NCBI RefSeq assembly: GCF_900107375.1
Contig: NZ_FNPT01000030.1
Location: 5,001-45,037, forward strand
Origin: Lysobacter sp. yr284
GTDB lineage: Bacteria; Pseudomonadota; Gammaproteobacteria; Xanthomonadales; Xanthomonadaceae
DNA: 40,037 bases
Direction: 5' to 3'
Made by a program: the position numbers and the translations under genes. The notes below the pieces were generated by a model that saw only the letters and a list, made by a program, of their open reading frames with translations, was not told the origin of the DNA and did not search any database. This document shows, one piece after another, positions 8,860-16,339 of this stretch. Each line of letters opens with the position of its first letter. The first letter of the stretch is position 1.

Positions 8860-9933
8860 TCAGGGACGCAGTTCGAACAACGCCGGCAGCGGCGGCCGCT
8901 CCGACGGCACTTTGCGGAAACGGCCGAATCCGGCCTCGCTGGCCATGGCGCGGGCGCGCTTCTCGCCCATGAACGCGCCCAGCCCGGCGCCGTCGTGCGA
9001 CAGCGAGCAGGTCATGCAGTACAGCGTGCTCTGCGGATACATGACCCGGCCGAACAGGTTCATGTTCTCGTGCAGTTCCTCCGACAGGTTGAGCTCGACC
9101 ATCAGGTAGGTGCCGTCGTCGGCGGTCGCCGCGCGCAGGTCGCGCAGCATCTGCTGCGGATCGGTGGCGTCGTGGATGACCACGAAGGTGGTCACGAAGT
9201 CGAACGTCTGCCCGACCAGGACGTCGGAATCGGCGACCTCGAAGCTGACCCGGTCGGCGACGCCGGCCGCCGCGGCGTTGGCGCGCGCGCGTTCGATCGA
9301 CGGCAGGTGGAAATCGCAGCCGACCACGCGCGCCTGCGGATAGGCCTGGGCCATGGTGATCGCGGCCAGGCCGCTGCCGCAGCCGAAGTCCATGACCGTG
9401 CCGCCGGCGCGCAGCTTGTCCTCGACCCCGTCGAGCGAAGGAATCCAGCGCTGCACCAGGTGGTGCTTGTACCAGGGCATGGTCATGCGCTCCATGCCTT
9501 GCCAGGTCTCCAGCGGATAGGCCTCCTCCGGCGCGCCGCCGCCGTTGCGGAAGGCCTCGGCGATGCGCGGGGCCATGCTCACGAACGGCACGCTCAACTG
9601 CAGGATGCCGCCGGCGAAGTAGGGCGAGTCCTCGTCGGCCAGCACCGGCGCGAACTCGTCGGGCAGGCGGTAGCGCCGCGCCTGCGGGTCGTAGTCGAGG
9701 TAGCCGCCGGTGACCATGCTGCCGAGCCATTCGCGCAGGTAGCGCGCGTTGAGGCCGGTGTCGCGCGCCAGTTCCTCCTGGGTCACCGCGCCCAGGCGCC
9801 ACAGCGCCTTGAACAGGCCGACCTTGTCGCCGATGTAGAGCATCGCCCCGCGCAGGGTGTTGCCGTAGTCCTCCATGATCCGGGCCGAGAATTTCTCGAC
9901 CTTGTCGGTATCGATCGCGTTGCCGTCAGCCAT
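8860..9933 (-). CDS. flcA: SAM-dependent methyltransferase, putative fluopsin C biosynthesis (FlcA-like)
   Basis: This 357-residue protein is predicted to N-methylate the thiohydroxamate or its precursor. Residues about 25-95 form a winged-helix-like dimerisation region (TQEELARDTGLNARYLREWL) and residues about 165-350 the class I Rossmann fold. SAM motif I is DFGCGSG at 182-188 and the acidic ribose-binding residue is Asp207 in VVGCDFH. ATG at 9933, preceded by gagggg. It is the last gene of the operon, 52 bases after the second lyase. Family and fold are clear. The fluopsin role is inferred from the complete set of neighbours: two lyases, two iron enzymes and one methyltransferase match the published P. 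aeruginosa pathway. The letter is assigned by gene order and should be checked by alignment. Confidence 0.8.
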   Translation of the reverse strand: MADGNAIDTDKVEKFSARIMEDYGNTLRGAMLYIGDKVGLFKALWRLGAVTQEELARDTGLNARYLREWLGSMVTGGYLDYDPQARRYRLPDEFAPVLADEDSPYFAGGILQLSVPFVSMAPRIAEAFRNGGGAPEEAYPLETWQGMERMTMPWYKHHLVQRWIPSLDGVEDKLRAGGTVMDFGCGSGLAAITMAQAYPQARVVGCDFHLPSIERARANAAAAGVADRVSFEVADSDVLVGQTFDFVTTFVVIHDATDPQQMLRDLRAATADDGTYLMVELNLSEELHENMNLFGRVMYPQSTLYCMTCSLSHDGAGLGAFMGEKRARAMASEAGFGRFRKVPSERPPLPALFELRP

Positions 9934-9985
9934 TGCGGTAGTCCCCTCGGATGAGTGTTTGCTTGAATGAAAGGCGCCGGCCCGC

Positions 9986-11449
9986 TCAGCGGCGGTGGCC
10001 GACTTCGCCGAGCACGCCGTCGACGATGGTCGCGGCCATGCCCAGGTGCGCCTGCGGTTCGAACAGCCGCGCCAGCCGTCCCTCGCCGACCGCGGCGAGC
10101 ACGCGCGGATCGGCCTCGACCGCTTCGCGGATCGGCACACGGTCGCGCTGGCAGGCTTGGGTCAGCTCGAAGATGATTTCGTAGGCGCTGCTCTTGCCGA
10201 GCTTGCCGGCCATCTCGAACACGAACGCTTCCATGCAGATCGAGTCGCTGAACGCGCGCGCGTTGCGTTCCATCGCCGCGGCGTTGACGGTGAGTCCGGC
10301 GACGGTGTCGGTGAGCAGGCTGGTCGCCATCAGCGCGTAGTGCGAGACGTCGGCGACCGCGCACCATTCCAGGCGGGTGCCGCGGTAGTCGCGCTCGTGT
10401 TCCAGGATCATCGCGTCCAGCGCCAGCGCGACCTGGGCCTTGGCCAGCCGCGCCATCACCACGACCTGCTCGCAGCCTTCGGGATTGCGCTTGTGCGGCA
10501 TGGTGCTGCTGCCGATCTGGTGCTCGCTCCAGCCGACCTCGACCTCGCCGATCTCCCAGCGGTTGAGGGTGCGGATCTCGTCGGCCGCGCGCGCCAGGGT
10601 CGCGGTCATCATCGCCAGGGTGCTGACGAATTCGGCGACGCGGTCGCGCGCCACGTGCCAGCCGGCCAGCGGCACGTCCAGGCCGAGCCGGCGCGCGAAC
10701 GCTTCCAGCAGCGGCATCGCCTTGGGCCCGAACGCGGCCATGGTGCCGACGCCGCCGAACAGCTGCACCACCAGCACGCGCTGGCGCGCCTGGCGCAGGC
10801 GGTCGCGGTGGCGCAGCAGTTCGTCGATCCAGCCGGCGACCTTGAGCCCGAAGGTGGTCGGCAGCGCCGGGATCGAATGGGTGCGCGCGACCATCACCGA
10901 ATGGCGATGGCGGTCGGCCAGCGTCGCCAATCGCGCGAGCAGGCCGTCGAGCGCTTCGTCGAGGGTGTCGAGCACGTCGCGCAGTTCCAGCGATTGCGCG
11001 GTGTCCTGGATGTCCTGGGTGGTGGCGCCGTAGTGGATGAACTCGCGCGCCTCGGGGCTGCAGGCGTCCTGCAGCGCGTGCAGCAACGGCATCAGCGAGT
11101 GGCCGGTGCGGGTCACGCCTTCGGCGATGCGCTCCAGGTCCATCGCCGGCAGCACCGCGCGGCGCTGGATTTCCAGCGCCGCCGGGCGCGGGATCATGCC
11201 GACGTCGGCCTGGGCCATCGCCAGCGCGGCTTCCACGTCGAGCCAGCGCTGCAGCCGGCAGCGGCTGCAGAAGATCGCGCGGGTGGCGGCGTGGGCGTAG
11301 CCGCCGCCGTGGGTCTTGGAGTCGAGCACGTGGCTGTGTTCGTGCCGGCAATCGGCCAGCGCGTGGGTGTGGCCGTCGGCGCAATGGGCCGGGGCGGTGA
11401 ACGCCGCCGGCGGCGGCAGCGGGATTTGGACCAGGGTCTGGGGTTCCAT
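9986..11449 (-). CDS. flcB: Fumarase/aspartase-superfamily lyase, putative FlcB, with His/Cys-rich N-terminus
   Basis: This 487-residue protein belongs to the adenylosuccinate lyase-like branch. The mobile catalytic loop GSSTMPHKRNP is at residues 313-323, ATTQD at 142-146 and ARTH ending at His191, so the active site looks intact. In the fluopsin pathway two such lyases act on cysteine and later steps; in this superfamily the chemistry is addition or elimination of fumarate. Compared with its neighbouring paralogue it has an extra N-terminal stretch of about 38 residues. Together with the start of the domain, residues 22-64 contain eight His and four Cys (H22, C23, H27, H29, C34, H36, H38, H40, H47, H53, C61, C64), suggesting metal binding. 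The ATG at 11449 has an excellent ribosome binding site (ggaagg). Which lyase performs which step cannot be read from the sequence. Confidence 0.8.
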   Translation of the reverse strand: MEPQTLVQIPLPPPAAFTAPAHCADGHTHALADCRHEHSHVLDSKTHGGGYAHAATRAIFCSRCRLQRWLDVEAALAMAQADVGMIPRPAALEIQRRAVLPAMDLERIAEGVTRTGHSLMPLLHALQDACSPEAREFIHYGATTQDIQDTAQSLELRDVLDTLDEALDGLLARLATLADRHRHSVMVARTHSIPALPTTFGLKVAGWIDELLRHRDRLRQARQRVLVVQLFGGVGTMAAFGPKAMPLLEAFARRLGLDVPLAGWHVARDRVAEFVSTLAMMTATLARAADEIRTLNRWEIGEVEVGWSEHQIGSSTMPHKRNPEGCEQVVVMARLAKAQVALALDAMILEHERDYRGTRLEWCAVADVSHYALMATSLLTDTVAGLTVNAAAMERNARAFSDSICMEAFVFEMAGKLGKSSAYEIIFELTQACQRDRVPIREAVEADPRVLAAVGEGRLARLFEPQAHLGMAATIVDGVLGEVGHRR

Positions 11450-11506
11450 CGCATTCCTTCCATTCTCGGTGGCGGGGTGGAAACGCTTGCGATTGCGATG
11501 TTGCGT

Positions 11507-12901
11507 TCAGTGCCCGGGTGCGCTTGCGCCCGGTGTGTCGGGTACGCCCGGGCCGGCGGCGTCGCCGGCGACCAGGTCGACCATGTCGGCCGCCAGTCCT
11601 ACGTAGGTGACCGGATCGAGCAGCGCCTCCAGCGCCTGCGGGGCGAATTCGCCGCGGATGCGCGCATCGCCCAGCAGCGCGTCGCGGAACGGCAGTTCGC
11701 CGTGGCGCGCGTGCATGGAGGCTTCGTGGACCAGTTCGTGCGCGGTCTGCTTGCCGACCCGCTCGCCCAGCGCCAGCATCACCCGCTCCGACAGCAGCCG
11801 GCCGCCGAGCAGGTCGAGGTTGCTGCGCATGCGCTCGACCCGGATCTCCAGGCCCGCGGCCAGCACCTCGTCCATGCGCGCCAGCAGCGCGCCGGCGTAG
11901 ACGAAGATTTCCGGCAGCGCCGCCCATTCGATCCGCCACGCGGTGCCGTCGCGTTCGTGCTGGTGGAAGGCGGCGTCGGTGAGCGCCAGCATCTGCGCGC
12001 GGATCATCCGCGACAGCGCGCTGATCAGGTCGATGGTCGAGGGGTTCTGCTTGTGCGGCATGGTGCTGCTGCCGATCTTGCCGGCCGGCGCGCCCTCGCG
12101 GACTTCGTCGATCTCGGTGCGCTGCAGGTGGTAGACCTCGTTGGCGATGCGCCCGATCGTGACCGCGACCTGCACCAGCAAGCCGGCCACGTCGAGGATG
12201 CGGTCGCGCGCGCAGTGCCAGCTGGTGCGCGGCGCGCCCAGGCCGAGCCGGGCCAGGGTGCGCCGTTGCAGTTCGAAGCCGTGCGCGCCGAACGCGGCCA
12301 TGGTGCCCACCGCGCCGGTGAGGTTGCCGACCATGACCCGCTCGTAGGCTTCGTCGAAGCGCTGCAGGTGGCGGTCGATCTCGTCGATCCACACCGCCAC
12401 CTTGTAGCCGAACGTGGTCGGCAGCGCCTGCTGGCCGTGGGTGCGCGCGACCATCGGCGTGTTGCGGTGCGCGCGCGCCAACACCAGCAGGTGCGCGCGG
12501 ATCGAGCCCAGCCGCGCCAGCGTGAGCGCCCAGGCCTGGCGGATCTGCAGCACCAGGCCGGTGTCGAGGATGTCCTGGGTGGTCACGCCGTAGTGCACGT
12601 ATTCGCCCCAGCCGTCGCTGCAGCGCTCGGCCAGGGCGCGGATGGTCGGCACCAGGATGTGGCCGGTGCGGCGGTTTTCCTGGCCCAGCGCGACCAGGTC
12701 GAATTGCTCGGCGCAGGCGGCGCGGTCGATTTCCTGCGCCGCCTGCGCCGGGATCAGCCCCATATCGGCCTGGGTCAGCGCCAGCGCGCGCTCGACTTCC
12801 AGCCACTGGCGCAGCTGGTTGCGGTCGCAGAACACCGCGGCGAACTCCGGCGCGGAGTAGACGCCGCCGTAGAGGCGCGATTCGGTCACGTGGCTGGGCA
12901 T
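11507..12901 (-). CDS. flcC: Fumarase/aspartase-superfamily lyase, putative FlcC
   Basis: This 464-residue protein is a paralogue of the next gene. Superfamily landmarks are TTQD at 107-110, ARTH ending at His155, GTMAAFG near 199-205 and the catalytic loop GSSTMPHKQNP at 277-287. It is expected to be a homotetramer that adds amines or thiols to fumarate or eliminates fumarate from such adducts. It differs from true PurB and ArgH in pairing with a second lyase and two HDO proteins, so a purine or arginine role is unlikely. The ATG at 12901 (MPSHVTESRLYGG) is used; the frame upstream overlaps the HDO gene and is not coding in this frame. Gaps of 53 and 57 bases to its neighbours support a single transcript. 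Confidence 0.8.
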   Translation of the reverse strand: MPSHVTESRLYGGVYSAPEFAAVFCDRNQLRQWLEVERALALTQADMGLIPAQAAQEIDRAACAEQFDLVALGQENRRTGHILVPTIRALAERCSDGWGEYVHYGVTTQDILDTGLVLQIRQAWALTLARLGSIRAHLLVLARAHRNTPMVARTHGQQALPTTFGYKVAVWIDEIDRHLQRFDEAYERVMVGNLTGAVGTMAAFGAHGFELQRRTLARLGLGAPRTSWHCARDRILDVAGLLVQVAVTIGRIANEVYHLQRTEIDEVREGAPAGKIGSSTMPHKQNPSTIDLISALSRMIRAQMLALTDAAFHQHERDGTAWRIEWAALPEIFVYAGALLARMDEVLAAGLEIRVERMRSNLDLLGGRLLSERVMLALGERVGKQTAHELVHEASMHARHGELPFRDALLGDARIRGEFAPQALEALLDPVTYVGLAADMVDLVAGDAAGPGVPDTPGASAPGH

Positions 12902-12954
12902 GGCGGCGGGTTCGGTCGGCTGGCTCGTGAAGGGCTGGCGGGGCGCGGCGGGGC

Positions 12955-13974
12955 TTACTGCACGCTGCGCATCTCGTCCCAGACCGCGTCGTAGTACGCC
13001 CGCTCGACCCGGAAGTGCTGCGCCAGCGAGGTCAGGAACGACTTCTGGAAACCGTGGTCGGGCAGGCGCTTGGCGATCAGTGACCACTCGCGCTTGGCCC
13101 GCGGCGGCACCAGGCTGACGTGGATGCGGTAGTACTCGGCCTCGTCCTCGCTCAGCCCGGCCTTGAGCAGCGCCTTGTAGAGCTTCTCGTGGTTGCCCGG
13201 CACGACGATCTCGGTGATGTAGAACACCGCCAGGCCCCAACCCACGTCCGGGTTGCGGAAGCTGCGCACGCGGTTGTTGAGGTAGGCGATCTCCTCCGGC
13301 AGGGTGCTGACCGCCTGGAAGTCGGCGTCCAGCCCGATCGCGCGCAGCAGCTTGGCGAGCAGGCGCGGGTGCGAGCCCTGCTCGCTCTCTTCGCCCAGCT
13401 CGCCGTACAGATAGCGGCCCAGCGCGGCGGCTTCGTCGACGTCGACCAGGTTGACCAGCAGGTCGGCGGCGTCGCGGTACAGGCGGAAGGTGCGGAACCA
13501 CTGCCGGCGCAGGAATACCTGCAGCTGCGCGCGGCTGGCGCGGCCTTCGAAGATGTATTCCGACATCGGGTGCTTCTCGCGCGAGCGCGCGGCGACTTCC
13601 TGCTCGATGCGGGCGAGGAACTCGGCTTCCGACAGCGCGTGCGGCACGTCGGCGGCGGGGATGTGGCGCTCCTCGATGCGGTAGCCCTCGTTGGACAGCC
13701 AGCGCCGGGTCAGCGCGGTGGCGGTGTCGTCGCTGAGCGAGAGGATGTACAGCAGCTTCTGGTATTCGCGGTGGGCGTCAACGTCGCCCTTGAGCGCGGT
13801 TTCGGCCAGTTCCGACAAGGTCTTGCCGGCGGTCTGCAGGTGCGCGTACGGCGCTTCGGGATGCAGGGCGCGGGCGAGGATGCGGGCGCGGTTGCTCTGC
13901 AGCGAGTCGAGCTGGCGCAGCGAGTGATTGGGGGCGGCGCTGGCGGGCATGGTGGCGTTCATGACTGCGTTCAT
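12955..13974 (-). CDS. flcD: HDO-family (heme-oxygenase-like) iron enzyme, putative FlcD
   Basis: This 339-residue protein is all-helical and resembles the heme-oxygenase-like diiron oxidases (SznF, UndA, BesC and relatives). Visible family metal ligands are Glu192 and His202 (E-x9-H in YGELGEESEQGSHP), Glu255 in YITEIVV and His285 in YYRIHVSLVPPR. The usual third-helix H-x3-D-x2-H motif is altered to H285-x3-V289-x2-R292, so its metal site must differ from the standard one. In fluopsin biosynthesis one such enzyme does oxidative decarboxylation and N-hydroxylation and the other excises a carbon; which one this is cannot be decided here. ATG at 13974, nine bases after the upstream stop; a start at an internal ATG a few codons later is possible. 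The D/E lettering follows gene order. Confidence 0.77.
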   Translation of the reverse strand: MNAVMNATMPASAAPNHSLRQLDSLQSNRARILARALHPEAPYAHLQTAGKTLSELAETALKGDVDAHREYQKLLYILSLSDDTATALTRRWLSNEGYRIEERHIPAADVPHALSEAEFLARIEQEVAARSREKHPMSEYIFEGRASRAQLQVFLRRQWFRTFRLYRDAADLLVNLVDVDEAAALGRYLYGELGEESEQGSHPRLLAKLLRAIGLDADFQAVSTLPEEIAYLNNRVRSFRNPDVGWGLAVFYITEIVVPGNHEKLYKALLKAGLSEDEAEYYRIHVSLVPPRAKREWSLIAKRLPDHGFQKSFLTSLAQHFRVERAYYDAVWDEMRSVQ

Positions 13975-13983
13975 GGCATGGGC

Positions 13984-15003
13984 TCAGTGGAAGGAGGGGC
14001 CTTGCATCTGGCGCCACAGCAGATCGAAGTAGGCGCGGTTGATGTCGAAGTGGCGGGCCAGCGATTGCATGAAGGTGCGCTGGAAGGTTTCGCTTTGCGC
14101 GTACTTGGCGATCAGCTCCCACATCTCCTCGGTGTCGATCTCGTCCTGGGTGCCGTGCAGGCGGTGGAATTCGCTGGGGCCGTCGGGCACGCCCATGCGC
14201 TGCAGCAGCTCGTAGATGCGCAGGTGGTTGACGCAGCTGACCGATTCGACCGCGTACAGCAGCGACAGGCCCCAGGCCACGTCGGTGTGGCGCACGCAGC
14301 GGATGCGGTTGTTGAGGTAGGCCTTTTCCAGCGGGTGCAGCGCGGCGAAGTCGATCTCCAGCGGGATCTCGAAGTGCTCCATCAGCTTCGACAGCAGCGC
14401 CGGATGGGCGCGCTCGGGCGTTTCCGCGCCGGCTTCGCCGTACAGGTTGCGGTAGAACACCGAGGCGTCGCGGATGTCCTCGAAGCGGAACGCCAGTTCG
14501 GCCAGCAGGCTGTAGAAGTTGTACGAGCGGATCCAGTGGTGTTCGAGGAAGAAGCGCACGTCCTGCGCGGACGGTTCCCCCTGGAACAGGTATTGCGACA
14601 TCGGGTGGCGCACGCGGGTGCGCGCTTCGATTTCCGCATCGATGGCGGCGCGGAACTGTTCCACCGGCACCGGCTGGAACTGCGGCAGCGCCGGGGCGAA
14701 TTCGTCTTCGACCCGATAGACCTGGCTGGCGAGCCAGCGCCGGGTCGGTTCGCTGGCCGGATCGGCCGGCAGGTGCAGGTCGAGCAGGATCGACTGGTAC
14801 TGCGCGTAGGCTTGCGCGTCGCCGCCCAGGCCGCGGCGGGTCAGCGCCAGCAGTTCCTCGGTTGCGAGCGCGAGTTGCGCGTAGGACGCGTCCGGGCGCA
14901 GGGCCTGGACGAGCGAGTCGGGCGCCGCGGCCAGGGCCGCGGGCGGCGGCTGCGGCGTAGCGGTGGCGTGGGTGTCGTCGAGGATCATGCGGGTGGCGCT
15001 CAT
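13984..15003 (-). CDS. flcE: HDO-family (heme-oxygenase-like) iron enzyme, putative FlcE
   Basis: This 339-residue protein is a paralogue of equal length to the next gene. Predicted iron ligands are Glu190 and His200 (E-x9-H in YGEAGAETPERAHP), Glu253 in YAVESVS, and His283 and Asp287 in RLHGTQDEID. The last residue of the family H-x3-D-x2-H motif is Asp290 rather than His. It is a likely cytosolic, O2-dependent oxidase of an amino-acid adduct. The ATG at 15003 has a good ribosome binding site (agagggg). It is the first enzyme gene of the operon, 243 bases after the MerR-YHS gene. That gap shows no convincing promoter, so read-through from the regulator promoter is plausible. Confidence 0.78.
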   Translation of the reverse strand: MSATRMILDDTHATATPQPPPAALAAAPDSLVQALRPDASYAQLALATEELLALTRRGLGGDAQAYAQYQSILLDLHLPADPASEPTRRWLASQVYRVEDEFAPALPQFQPVPVEQFRAAIDAEIEARTRVRHPMSQYLFQGEPSAQDVRFFLEHHWIRSYNFYSLLAELAFRFEDIRDASVFYRNLYGEAGAETPERAHPALLSKLMEHFEIPLEIDFAALHPLEKAYLNNRIRCVRHTDVAWGLSLLYAVESVSCVNHLRIYELLQRMGVPDGPSEFHRLHGTQDEIDTEEMWELIAKYAQSETFQRTFMQSLARHFDINRAYFDLLWRQMQGPSFH

Positions 15004-15246
15004 GTGTTCCCCTCTGGGCTGGCGGATGGATGGTTCGGCTGGCGGATGCAGGACTGCGCGGCCCGATCGCGGCGCGCAGGCGGATGCGCCGCGACCGATG
15101 CGGTCGCGACCTGGGTAAGTCTTTGCAGCGTCTGAACGGTGAAGCCCCGTACGGCGCGCCGGCCGCCGCGATGCGATGCGATGCGGACCCGGTGCGCTAC
15201 GGCCGCCCGGCGTGGGCGAGCGGCCGTCCCCTTGGTGCCTGGAGCC

Positions 15247-15888
15247 TCAGCGCGCGGCCGGCGCGCCGGATTCCAGGAACTCCTGGCGGCATTGCGCCGA
15301 GCAGAAGTAGTAGCCCACGTCCGCCTGCACGGCGTGGTGCGGCGTGGTTTCGATGTTCACCTGCATGCCGCAGACCGGATCGACCGCGCTGGCGGCGGCC
15401 TGCGTCTCGCAGGTGCGCGCGGCCGAGCAACAGCTGCGTTGCGGGGCTGCGGCCTCGTCGGACGGTTTCTCCAATGGATGCGGACCGCTCATGTTCTTTT
15501 CTCCCTCCAGGGCGTTGACTATCGGACAACATTCGACCGCACCGCGGCCGGGACACGAATCGAGCAGCATTTGCAGCAGGTCGCGGATGTGCACGAGCTC
15601 GGCGAGCTTGGCTTCGACGTCGGCTAGCTTCTGCGTGGTCGCCGCCTTGACCCCGGCCATGTCGCTGCCGCGGCTGCCGAGCAGGCCGAGCAGTTCGCGG
15701 ATCTCGGCGAGGGTGAAGCCCAGGCTCTTGGCGCGGCGGACGAACTGCAGCCGCGCCACGTCCTTGGTTTCGAAGCGCCGATAGCCCGACATCTGCCGCA
15801 TCGGCAGCGGCAGCAGGCCCTGCCGTTCGTAGTAGCGGACGGTGTCGATGCCGACCCCGACGCGTTGCGCGAACTCCCCGATCTTCAA
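15247..15888 (-). CDS. Copper-type MerR regulator fused to a YHS domain
   Basis: This 213-residue protein starts with a MerR winged helix (KIGEFAQRVGVGIDTVRYYE) followed by the long dimerisation helix. The metal loop has Cys112 and Cys120 (CPGRGAVECC), the same numbering and spacing as the Cu(I) ligands of E. coli CueR, plus Cys121. Position 77, Ser in CueR and Cys in divalent-metal sensors, falls on Met77 in an approximate alignment. A Cys-rich linker (C153, C154, C160) leads to a YHS domain at about 169-208, with DPVCGMQV and YYFCSAQCRQEF (C173, C196, C200); YHS domains occur in copper and heavy-metal ATPases. The TTG start at 15888 is chosen because GGAGGT lies five bases upstream and the HTH begins there; an ATG at 15945 would overlap the operator. 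It lies upstream of the five enzyme genes on the same strand, so it probably controls them. Confidence 0.86.
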   Translation of the reverse strand: MKIGEFAQRVGVGIDTVRYYERQGLLPLPMRQMSGYRRFETKDVARLQFVRRAKSLGFTLAEIRELLGLLGSRGSDMAGVKAATTQKLADVEAKLAELVHIRDLLQMLLDSCPGRGAVECCPIVNALEGEKNMSGPHPLEKPSDEAAAPQRSCCSAARTCETQAAASAVDPVCGMQVNIETTPHHAVQADVGYYFCSAQCRQEFLESGAPAAR

Positions 15889-15926
15889 TCCCCACCTCCA
15901 TGTCGTAAGGCGCCCGGTACGTCGCC

Positions 15927-15958
15927 AGTGTTCGGTCTGGACCATAGTCCAGGGTCAA
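15927..15958 (-). promoter_or_regulatory. MerR-type promoter/operator of the regulator-fluopsin operon
   Basis: On the minus strand a -35 box TTGACC (15958-15953) is followed by a dyad, ctggac-tatg-gtccag (15952-15937), and a candidate -10 box AACACT (15932-15927). The spacer is 20 bp. MerR regulators act on promoters with a 19-20 bp spacer containing a dyad, so the arrangement fits autoregulation. The -10 box is weak, as usual for activated promoters. The start codon lies 39 bases downstream of the -10 box. Confidence 0.7.
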
Positions 15959-15985
15959 GCCTTTTCCCTGGTGGAAGGTCCGGAT

Positions 15986-16019
15986 GAACATTGACCGGAT
16001 TGGCTAATCCGAAATGTTC
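15986..16019. promoter_or_regulatory. Second dyad upstream of the MerR promoter
   Basis: GAACAT (15986-15991) and ATGTTC (16014-16019) flank GGATT (15997-16001) and AATCC (16006-16010). It lies about 30-60 bp upstream of the regulator's -35 box. This could be an operator for another protein; no gene starts to the right of it on the plus strand. Confidence 0.4.
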
Positions 16020-16179
16020 GGTCGATCCGCCGTTGCCGGATGCGAATCGAGGGGAGTTGTGCGGCATTGCGCCGCGCTCGGGGCGTGACCGCGGTCGCGT
16101 TCGCACATAGACCCTCAGGGAAGGTCCTGGGGGCGCGCGGCGATGCAGCGCTTGCGGGAGCGCTGTTGCGGGAGGGCGG

Positions 16180-16267
16180 TTGTGGGAGGGCCTTCAGGCC
16201 CGAAGCTCTTGTTTCCGATCGCCGCGACCTGAGCGAAAGGCGTCGGGCCTGAAGGCCCTCCCACAAC
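16180..16267. repeat. Palindromic repeat, family B (copy 1)
   Basis: Arms tgtgggagggccttcaggcc and ggcctgaaggccctcccaca enclose a loop containing a gatcgccgcgacctgagcg segment. A further half-unit (gggcctgaaggcc) follows at about 16278-16290. Related copies lie at 24958, 27056 and 36653. Confidence 0.82.
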
Positions 16268-16339
16268 AGCGACGTTTGGGCCTGAAGGCCATGCCGGGCA
16301 GCGCAAAACATCCGGCCCGCAGGCCCGCCGCGAAGGCGA

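Noticed and set aside
9986-12901. purB or argH (purine or arginine biosynthesis) for the two lyases
   Set aside because: The superfamily loop is present, but two paralogues in tandem with two HDO proteins and a methyltransferase do not fit primary metabolism.
9995-12994. 999-residue plus-strand frame across both lyases
   Set aside because: Shadow ORF; the minus strand carries the catalytic loops of two lyases.
9986-15003. Nitrosuccinate/hydrazine-type pathway (CreD or FzmR-like lyase)
   Set aside because: The flavin monooxygenase (CreE-like) and amidotransferase partners are missing, whereas all five fluopsin-type enzymes are present.
12955-15003. Heme oxygenase or TenA-type thiaminase
   Set aside because: The E-x9-H and middle Glu ligands point to the iron oxidase branch, and no thiamine or heme genes adjoin.
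15245-15945. ATG at 15945 as start of the MerR-YHS gene
   Set aside because: It would place the operator dyad and -10 box inside the coding region; the TTG at 15888 has GGAGGT upstream and starts at the conserved helix-turn-helix.
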